Assembly (NCBI GenBank): GCA_038277395.1
Contig: CM076192.1
Location: 201,562,161-201,626,160, forward strand
Length of the DNA: 64,000 nt
Source: Dryocosmus kuriphilus
Taxonomy: Eukaryota > Arthropoda > Insecta > Hymenoptera > Cynipidae
Direction of reading: 5' to 3'
The position numbers and the translations under genes were made by a program. This document shows positions 56,463-64,000 of this stretch, in pieces. The notes beneath the pieces are model-generated. The model did not search any database, was not told the origin of the DNA, and saw nothing but the letters and a program-made list of their open reading frames with translations. The first letter of the stretch is position 1; each line of letters starts with the position of its first letter.

Positions 56463-57249
56463 ATTAGTTTTCTTAATTTATGGATAATTTGTACATTTTC
56501 CGCTTCGTTCCTTCGAACAACTACAACAACAACAATGGTTGATTTCACACTCTACTGCGATTTACAGATAAGTATTTTTTTATTAACTTTTGAGAACGTT
56601 CTCACGCCAGAATGTTCTAGAAGGTTAGATTGCATCATCTTGCGTAACTTGTCGAAACTTGTCGAAAAACGTGCGTCTACTTGTTTAAACTTGTCGAAGC
56701 TTGTCGAAACTTGTCGAGTTCTCGGGAATCCCCATAATACGTCACCTATAGTATGCGTAGGAGAGAGATGTAAATTCCATTACATAACCTTGACTGCATT
56801 TCTACTTGCTTATGGGTTAGAGAGAAGGGGTAAGGTTGGTGATTTCGTGTACCTAGCGATTGCGTCCTAAAATAAGCTTAGCACGGACATGAACCACGTC
56901 AATTCTCGAGGTATATAGTCTAGAACAGAACCCTTCCTTGTCGACTAACGTTAAATGGCTTATTTCACGCGTGACGGATTCCTGCCTTACCGATTGATGG
57001 TAACAAACTGCCACAGATTTCGGCCTTACCGACTGATGGGAACAAACTGACACATATTTCTGCCTTTCCGACTGATGGTAACAAACTGCCATGTTTCTAA
57101 TGGATCCAGAAACCCTACCTGACCGACCGAGGGTAATACCGACTGTCGATACTTAGCACGAACACACACATCACTGAGGGAGTAGTGGCGCCATCTGTCG
57201 GCGGCAGCGCGACCTTTTCGTAGTGCCCCCGTAGCCCCCTTGTTATACT
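56463..57249 (-). repeat. Right TIR of Polinton copy 2
   Basis: Reverse complement of the left TIR. From inside out: TTAATTTATGGATAA, TTCCGCTTCGTTCCTTCGAA, TTGTCGAAACTTGTCGAG, CTCGAGGTATATAGTC, four CCTTACCGACTGATGG-type repeats, GAGTAGTGGCGCCATCT, CGCGACC, and the terminal complement of AGTATA. Confidence 0.88.
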
Positions 57250-57750
57250 GCTTGCCTGGATAAGGATGTTGCACGAACGCCGAAACGTTGGCATGCTTTG
57301 TAACTGGTTTTCGGTTGTGTTTTTAAACAAAATAGAAACAAAAGAAGACGAGAGAAAGAAATAGAAGAAAAGGGATTTGGTTGGTTGCCTACCTTTCCCC
57401 TCCTTTTTTTTTTGTTTTTCCTGTTTGAATATTGCTAGTAGCCTTTCCACGTGTTTAGTTTGGTTGGCCCACCTTTGATCGTAGAGTTGTTTTTCTTTCC
57501 ACAACATTTTAGTTAGATTTCAATCTTTTTATGTTTTTAAAGATTTGTGGGTCTTGAGATTTCTAAAGTTTTTGAGGTTTTAGACGTATTTCAGTTTTGA
57601 AGGGTTTTGATGTGTTTCAGTTTTTTGAAGATTCTGATGTGTTTGACGTTTTGATCTTTTTAAGAGAATATATTTTCTGTAGGATAAATCTCAACCATAA
57701 TAGTTTTCTTTTTGAAGTAGATATTGTTAATGGATCGTAGTGGATAAATA
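57250..57750. other. Spacer right of Polinton copy 2
   Basis: Contains GCCGAAACGTTGGCATGC near 57,280, a word type common at Penelope-like ends, an A/G-rich stretch, and short GTTTTGA-type repeats at 57,530-57,650. No gene. Confidence 0.4.
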
Positions 57751-57754
57751 AAAT

Positions 57755-58690
57755 TTTAACGCTGGTGAATTTTCATGCAGAAACGTTTCGTTGCCTAGGG
57801 ATTTGCCAGCCTCTTCAGGCTAGGTTTTTCATTCAAAAAATAGTTAAGCACAAACACAAAGAAAAATAAGAATTTAAAAATTTTAGATGAGATGCTCACA
57901 ACGAGGTACAATCGATACTGAACTCACAAAAATATTATTATATTGCCCATGAGAGTATAAATAAGTACATCTTGACGTGCTAAGGAGTAAAATTTACGAA
58001 GAATAGGGAAATATGTGTGATGTAATATTATATATCTTCCTTCTTATTTATACTATTGTGATTGCATGTGCTCTATACACATCAAAACAACTTCAAACAG
58101 AGTTTCAATCGTAAAAAAACTACTATACTGGAATTTGAACCCAATCTAAAAAAGCATCTCATCTATGAAATGATCCATATTAAATGTAATCAAGTTAGTA
58201 TAGATAAGAAGGAAGATACGTATGCATTAAATCATAGATATGTTCCTATTCTTCATAAATTTGACCCTTAAATCATTGATATGTACCTATTTATATTCTC
58301 CTGAACGACAACAATGATATTTACTTGAGTTAGTCCATATGTGCCTATACCACGAAAAGTTTGATATCATAGCCCGCTCAGTACTGCTTGTACCTGGTTG
58401 TGACCATGACATCTAACATTTTAAAAATGTTATTCGGCTCAATGTCTCCCCATGAATGTCTTTATTTAATCTAAAAAATTGTAAGTACCTGTTTGTCTTT
58501 ACCAATTCTTATTCCTTCGATCAATGTAGCTCGTGATTATTTTGTTATTTACATAATGTCTTTTTAAGTATTCTTTGTGATTGAGCATAATTTTTCTTTT
58601 AAAATAGAACTCTAGCCCGAAGAGGTTGGAATATCCCTAGCCAACGAAACGTTGCTGCATCAAAATTAATGAACATGAGTTATTATTTAC
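57755..58690. mobile_element. Inverted pair of Penelope-like element 3' ends
   Basis: 57,755-58,060 (minus orientation) is an inverted copy of 58,180-58,690. Both ends carry CCTAGCC(T)GAAGAGG...CAACGAAACGTT...CTGCAT, as in Penelope-like terminal repeats. The plus-strand frame 58,062-58,271 has EMIHIKCNQVSIDKKEDTYA followed by LNHRYVPIL, matching the far C-terminus of Penelope GIY-YIG proteins. The catalytic domains are absent. Inverted, truncated ends are a known habit of these elements. Confidence 0.6.
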
Positions 58691-59940
58691 CCCTTGCGAC
58701 CCATTCATAATTTCTAATTGAAATTCAATAAGGAGGATACCATTATAAGAAAAATTTTATATCTAATAATTATAATATTATTGTGTCGGAGAAATTTCAG
58801 ATTATTCAATATCAAGCAATTATAATTTGCTTTAGACCAGGACCTACTAACCTGTAGATAAATCAGGAATAGGATCACCGAGACGATTCATCTTATTTTT
58901 ATTGGTTAAATAAGTATTCGTTAGTTTTAATTAATTCACCTAGTTAGGATACAATAATTGTTTAAATGAATAAATAAATTATTCGTCTGTAGTTTATCTA
59001 TCTTTCGTTTCATTTCATTCAGTTTCTTGACATTATTTATTTCTATACTGATTTTTGTATAAGGGTTTTTCTGCAATCATGGAAAAATCATCAGAAATGC
59101 ATTAAATAGAAAAGCCATTATAATAAAAATATGTCTTGTACGCATAAGCCTTTGCTGTCTATTTTAGATTGTATTTTAATTAATTTTCTAATTACGTGAG
59201 ATTACAAATCCATCTGGCGTTACGAAATAATCTAGTTCGGCTCCTCTCGGTCCATAAAGGTGTCGGGCAACTGATTCTGTAAGAAGCATAGGGATTTTTT
59301 GTTCAAGAGATTTTTCAACGAAAAAAATTGTACTGTTTTAACAGTTAATGAAAACTATACTCGTTTTTAAAATATATCGTTTGTTGCCAATTCTTGTCAT
59401 TTATTTTAATGCAAAATGTGATTTTTGCACACTCTTTCACTTACACAAGCATCTTTTTGGAACTGAATATCTGAAATTAAAAAATGAAAAACAGAGTTTC
59501 GCTGTATTTGAGAAAAATTGATGAATTTGCTTTAAAAAAAATGATTATATTCAAAGGAGTGATTTAGTCCACGTAAAATTCATGCATTGTCTTTATTACG
59601 TCAAAATAAATATTTATATATTACATTCTCATCTCAATGAGAAGGTATTAGTGTTATGTGAAGAACGTCTTTCACGGATATCATCAAATCTCCACGTTTT
59701 GAGTCGCCCTGCGTGAGAAGAGATGGTTTTTAAGACGGAGTCTGTCTGTTGTTGTTGATATCGTTGCCGTTTTCGTTGTCGTCGGCGTCTGTTACTGCGA
59801 TAACTTTGAAAGAATCATCAGATTGAATTGCGCTTTCTGCAGAGCCCACATGGAGAGGATGAGTTCGCTAACAAGCATAAAATTTTGTACTAAACATTTT
59901 TTGACGAAATTAACTGTTTCTGCTTTCATCAAGAAAACGT
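58690..59940. other. AT-rich spacer with dispersed repeat copy 3
   Basis: 59,220-59,420 is the third copy of the repeat at 7,690-7,990 (CATAGGGATTTTTTG, TTCTTGTCATTTATTTTAA). 59,733-59,837 is one arm of an inverted repeat with 63,868-63,984 (GACGCCGAC, ACAACGACAAC and AATCTGATGATTCTTTC words). No gene. Confidence 0.45.
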
Positions 59941-59999
59941 TATTAAAAACCAAAAATCAAATTTCCCGCCAAACGGTTGGATATTTCCTCAGGTAAAAT

Positions 60000-60590
60000 A
60001 TTTTTCAAAAAAGTGACGGTCATTCCTGAAGTAAATTTCAACTAGGAATTCAATGGTGACCTTCATTTTGACCTTGAATTTGACCTTCATGGCCTTTTGA
60101 AGGTCAGCTTTGTTTTTTTAAATGGAAACCCCCTTTTTTACATCTGCAATCGATAGAGCGGAAAAATCTACCTTCAGGTACGTACCCAAGTCATAGGTCA
60201 ATTGTAACGTTCAAGGTCAGTTAGAGGTTATTTGAAACTAAAAAAGTTTTCCAACAGGTCAGTGCAATTCCTGAAGTAAATTTTAACGAGGAATTCAATG
60301 GTGATATTCATTTTGACCCTGAAGTTGACCTTCATGGCTTTTTGAAGGTCAACTTTATTTTTTAAATGGAGGCCCCCTTTTTTCACATCTGCAATCGATA
60401 GAGCGGAAAATTCAACGTTCAGGTACGTACCCAAGTCATAGGTCAATTCTAACGTTCATGGTCAGTTAGAGGTTATTTGAAATTAACAAAGTTTTCCAAG
60501 AGGTTAGTGCAATTCCTGAAGTAAATTTCAACGAGAAATTCATTGGTGAGCTCTGTGTTGATCTTGGTTACAGCGTTTTGAATATTGTAA
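60000..60590 (+). repeat. Left subterminal 240-bp repeats of the DD41D element
   Basis: Units start near 60,030 and 60,270, with a partial third near 60,510; each begins CCTGAAGTAAATTTCAACGA. Confidence 0.85.
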
Positions 60591-60808
60591 AATCACAAGG
60601 AAATTTTTCATTAAAAGTTCCAGGTGTTCTCGTGAGAATTCTGTTCCTCCCCAAAGAGTTTTACATTCCTATACCGTTTTTCGATACCTAAGTCAATACC
60701 TAAGTCGATACCATAAGTCCTATACCGTTTTTCCGTACGAATAATACGAATCAAACTAAATTTACGTATTACGAGTACATACTTACTATCTTTCGCTAAA
60801 AGATTATT

Positions 60809-61896
60809 ATGGCTCAAGCTAAGCTTTCGGAATGAGAGAGGGTATCTGTATTAATCATGCGTGGTTGGGGAGATCGAGTTCGATCTTATGATCAAGTTCG
60901 TTTGCTTTTTAATCGCACTTTTCGTAATGGAGAAGGGTTAAATCCTGCCTCAAAATCAACAATTGAAAGAACTGTAAGGCGCTTTATGAATCATGGATCT
61001 ACCAAGGACCTTCAGAGAACTGGTCGGCCAAAATCTGCAGGATCTGAGAAGATGCAGATGGACATAGCCCAAGCATTTGTTGAAAACCCACACCTTAGTT
61101 TACGTCGAGCTAGTGATGAGCGTGACGTTTCTCCTGAGACAGTGCGAAATATTTTAAAAAGCATTAATTTCCAGCCTTACAAAGTTCATCTGGTACAAGA
61201 GCTCAATGAATACGATCCTGATCGTCGGGTTGAATTTTCTGAAATTATGATAAACAGACTTGATAGAGATCCTCTTTTCTTGTACAATACAGTATTTTCA
61301 GATGAAGCTACCTTCACTTTAAAAGGTGAAGTTGACAGGCAAAATTGTAGATATTGGTCCGACACAAATCCTGATTGGATGTTGGAGAGTTACACACGAT
61401 ATCCACAAAAGATTAATGTTTGGGCCGGTATCTTGAATGATACATTGATAGGCCCTTTCTTCATCGATGGTAATCTCAATACCCGTGCATATGAAGAGCT
61501 TCTCAGAAACCAAATTTTACCAAGATTAAGGGAGATTACAGGCGATAATTTTCAAAAAATTTGGTTCCAGCAGGACGGAGCAGCGGCTCATTACGGTAGG
61601 GAGGTTCGAGCATATTTGGATACTCAGTTCCCTCAAAGGTGGATTGGAAGAAGGGGCGAAATCGATGGCCTGCTAGATCTTCTGATCTGACGCCTCTCGA
61701 CTATTTTCCTTGGGGTTATATAAAGAGCAAAGTATACTCAACGCAACCCCAAAGCTTAGACGAATTGCAGAATCGGTTTCTGCAGCAGGCTACTTTCATT
61801 GTTAGGGATATTATTCGTAATGCTGTAACTCATTTTTACAATCGCATAGCTTTCTTTCAAAAAGCTCAAGGTTTTCAGTTCGAACATCTTCACTGA
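60809..61896 (+). pseudogene. DD41D transposase, second copy, one stop and one frameshift
   Basis: Starts ATG at 60,809 (MAQAKLSE), then an in-frame TGA at 60,833. From 60,857 the frame is open: helix-turn-helix part (STIERTVRRFMNHGSTKD; later LRRASDERDVSPETVRNIL), FSDEATFTLKGEVDRQN (first Asp), WAGIL, WFQQDGAAAHYG (second Asp), then a one-base frameshift near 61,655 and RWPARSSDLTPLDYFPWGYI (third Asp) to a stop at 61,896. Allowing for the shift, the second and third Asp are about 41 residues apart, like the element at 13,747-16,050. The protein is clearly divergent from that one, so these are two subfamilies. Confidence 0.87.
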
Positions 61897-61994
61897 AGCG
61901 TGAGAGGCAAGGGGACTCACGCTAATCATGCACACTGAAACGTCGGAGGCAAGGGGACTCACGCTAATCAAGCACCTCAAGGGGAACAGAATTC

Positions 61995-62740
61995 CTCTTG
62001 GAAAACTTTGTTAATTTCAAATAACCTCTAACTGGCCTTGAACATTACAATTTACCTACGACTTAGGTACGTACCTGAACGTCGAATTTTCCGCTCTATC
62101 GATTGCAGATGTAAAAAAAGGGGGTTCCCATTTAAAAAAACAAAGTTGATCGTGAAAAAGCCATGAAGGTCAACTTCAAGGTCAAAATGAAGGTCACCAT
62201 TGAATTCCTCGTTGAAGTTTACTTCAGGAATTGCACTGAACTCTTGGAAAACTTTGTTAATTTCAAATAACCTCTAATTGGCCTTGAACGTTACAATTTA
62301 CCTACGACTTAGGTACGTACCTGAACGTAGAATTTTCCGCTCTATCGATTGCAGATGTAAAAAAAGGGGGTTTCCATTTAAAGAAACAAAGTTGATCTTC
62401 AAAAAGCCATGAAGGTGAACTTCAAGATCAAAATGAAGGTCACCATTGAATTCCTCGTTGAAATCTACTTCAGGAATTGCACTGACCTCTTGGAAAACTT
62501 TGTTAATTTCAAATAACCTCTAACTGACCTTGAACGTTACAATTGACCTATGACTTGGGTACGTACCTGAATGTAGAATTTTTCGCTCTATCGATTGCAG
62601 ATGTAAAAAAAGGGGGTTTCCATTTAAAAAAACAAAGTTGACCTTCGAAAAGCCATGAAGGTCAACTTCAAGGTCAAAATGAAGGTCACCATTGAATTCT
62701 TCGTTGAAATCTACTTCAGGAATGACCTTCACTTTTTTGA
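61995..62740 (-). repeat. Right subterminal 240-bp repeats of the DD41D element
   Basis: Three units beginning near 61,998, 62,242 and 62,485, each TTGGAAAACTTTGTTAATTT, the reverse complement of the left set. Just before them, short direct repeats GGCAAGGGGACTCACGCTAA (61,907 and 61,950) follow the transposase. Confidence 0.85.
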
Positions 62741-62849
62741 AAAATATTTTATCTGATGAAATATCCAACCGTCCCGGGACTTTTTAGACACCCTGTATAT
62801 AAATATGGGGTTTTTGAAAGACGAGTGCAATAGCTGACCGTCCGACCAA

Positions 62850-63125
62850 AGAACATGATTTTTCAATCAAAGATGAATTTTTTACAACACAGAAAAATCT
62901 TGAACCAAAAAAAGTTGAATTTTCAACCAAAAATAAAAGATTCTTCAGCCGAAAATGTAATAGTTTAATTTCTAATCATAAGTGATGAATCTTCAGCCAA
63001 AACGTTGAAATTTAATTTAAAAGAATGAATTATCAACCAAAAATTTAATAGTTAAGTTTTTAACCAAAAATAAAAAAAAAATCAACCAGAAATGGAACAG
63101 CTAAATTTTTAACCAACAGTGGTTG
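62850..63125. repeat. Degenerate 20-bp repeat (TTTCAACCAAAAA type)
   Basis: Ragged units of GAATTTTCAACCAAAAAT with runs of A. Similar words on the other strand occur at 5,640-5,720. Non-coding. Confidence 0.6.
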
Positions 63126-64000
63126 AATGTTAAAAACCAAAAAATCGGCCCGGTTCGCGGTCACATTCTCATCCCGCGCTTCGAGCCAAGTATGAGTGCG
63201 CCTAGGACGCGCTTTTGGTCCTTGACCATCGTGCTCGGTATTCGTTACGTGGGTCTTAAAATTTCAAACCACCTCTTTTTAACGAGATTATTAAATTTGA
63301 ATTTCTTATTAAAAATTACAAAAGAAATTATTTTACTTAAGGCTCTATCGACCTTCAGGAATACATTCTCATCATGACAGTCGAGCTTAGCGCTCGACAA
63401 TTAAATTTTTTTTTAAACACATTGTAGATTGGTAAAGTTTTCTTGTGATCTTCCAAATTTTCACAATGCAGGATTTCGTTTCTTAAAAGTAAAACGATGA
63501 GTCTTATAAATTCTAATTAATAAAAATAAAATGAATAAAATAAAATAAATAAAATAAAAAATCTAATTTTTTTCTTATCTTGCATGGTGGGAAAGTTGAA
63601 TGTTTAATTTTTAATACCGTTTTCTCGATTAAAACATAAACCCTGCATTTTATCAAAAAATGGTTAAAATAAAATTTGTATATTTTTTGAGGCGAAAAAT
63701 TTTACTCTCGACTGCTTTTTTTATCTCGCATATTTTAACCGGAAAATGGATTTTCTTGCTTTGTGAAAATAGTTTCTGATGGATAAACCATAAGCACTGG
63801 TCAAAAACCGCGGGTTAACGTACCCTTTCTTTCTTTTTGGACCCTGAAGAAGTGTGCCAAAGAGCAATCCAATCTGATGATTCTTTCAAAAGTTATCGCG
63901 TTAATAGACGCCGACAACTACGACAACGACAACAACAACGACAGCAACAACAACAACAAACAGAGAGACACCGTCGTAAAAACCGTTTGTTGTCTTTCAG
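63126..64000. other. AT-rich right edge with one arm of an inverted repeat
   Basis: No supported gene. 63,868-63,984 (GACGCCGACAACTACGACAA, AACCGTTTG nearby) is the inverted partner of 59,733-59,837; (AAAAT)n-like runs lie near 63,520-63,560. Confidence 0.45.

Larger units (their letters stand above)
43847..57249. mobile_element. Polinton/Maverick copy 2, near complete (13.4 kb)
   Basis: TIRs of about 0.7-0.8 kb flank a full Polinton gene set. Both ends start AGTATA and share a GCAC-ACGA-TCGCGCT block followed by AGATGGCGCCACTACTCCC. Gene order: accessory protein (-), polymerase B (+), integrase (-), coiled-coil protein (-), REAGII protein (-), ATPase (-), phospholipase-like/core protein (+), protease (+), minor capsid (+), Cys/His protein (+). 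The six bases outside the ends (tttagt and gcttgc) do not match, so no target duplication is visible. A second AGTATA end-like sequence at 43,753 makes the left border ambiguous. The major capsid gene is missing and several genes are damaged. Confidence 0.9.
59950..62795 (+). mobile_element. DD41D mariner-like transposon with subterminal 240-bp repeats
   Basis: The right end is clean: GACACCCTG at 62,787-62,795 followed by TA, the complement of CAGGGTGTCTAAAAAGTC. The left end is worn, but ACGGTTGGATATTTC near 59,980 aligns with the right end, so the start is near 59,950. Between each end and the transposase are direct repeats of about 240 bp (GACCTTCATGGC, TGCAATCGATAGAGCGGAAA, CAGGTACGTACC, AGAGGTTATTTGAAAT): about two and a half on the left, three on the right, inverted to each other. 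The ATG-bearing transposase lies inside. Confidence 0.85.

Noticed and set aside
57115..57507. 130-codon minus-strand frame spanning the Polinton right end
   Set aside because: It runs from flanking A/G-rich DNA into the TIR and is therefore unlikely to be a gene.
63123..63377. 84-codon frame near the right edge
   Set aside because: No conserved pattern, AT-driven composition, and no start or splice context.

Overview
The window looks like a repeat-rich piece of an arthropod nuclear genome, most likely an insect. It is AT-rich, has splice signals and long introns, contains a 500-N assembly gap, and carries transposon families typical of arthropods: Polinton/Maverick elements, DD41D mariner-like elements, a Penelope-like fragment, a LINE and a Gypsy-like gag. 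I saw no rRNA, tRNA or bacterial-type operon. Almost all recognisable coding sequence belongs to mobile elements, and most of it is broken by stops or frameshifts. The one likely host gene is a minus-strand gene built from near-identical tandem exons (17.5-25.4 kb). The order of the host could not be fixed from the sequence.

Layout. 1-3.8 kb: minus-strand Gypsy-like gag remnant, then about 240-bp tandem repeats interrupted by a 1.54-kb non-autonomous element with about 147-bp terminal inverted repeats (TIRs), then a candidate primer-binding site. 5.9-7.65 kb: dead LINE. 9.0-17.2 kb: Polinton copy 1, heavily deleted, with a DD41D element (439-bp TIRs) inserted at a TATA box. 17.5-28.1 kb: four copies of a 393-bp phase-1 exon separated by introns of about 2.1 kb made of a 70-75-bp minisatellite; the last copy has lost its splice donor and ends in a stop and poly(A) signal. 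28.6-41.1 kb: an inverted duplication with arms of about 6 kb made from Polinton-related sequence, its centre in the tail of an integrase gene; one arm carries a later poly(A) retroposon with a perfect 14-bp target duplication. 41.4-41.9 kb: gap. 43.8-57.2 kb: Polinton copy 2, nearly complete. 57.7-58.7 kb: inverted Penelope-like ends. 59.9-62.8 kb: a second DD41D element flanked by inverted arrays of about 240-bp repeats. 62.8-64 kb: degenerate AT-rich repeats.

Polinton copy 2 has the usual set: protein-primed DNA polymerase B, DDE integrase with chromodomain-like tail, packaging ATPase, phospholipase-like/core protein, adenain-type protease, minor capsid protein and accessory proteins. The polymerase has five stops and a frameshift, the ATPase has lost its P-loop lysine and the protease its catalytic histidine, whereas the integrase frame is intact. 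The major capsid protein is absent from copy 2, but a piece survives in copy 1. Several Polinton genes are preceded by a TATA box and a TCAGT-type initiator about 31-33 bp apart, including a divergent pair between the ATPase and the phospholipase-like gene.
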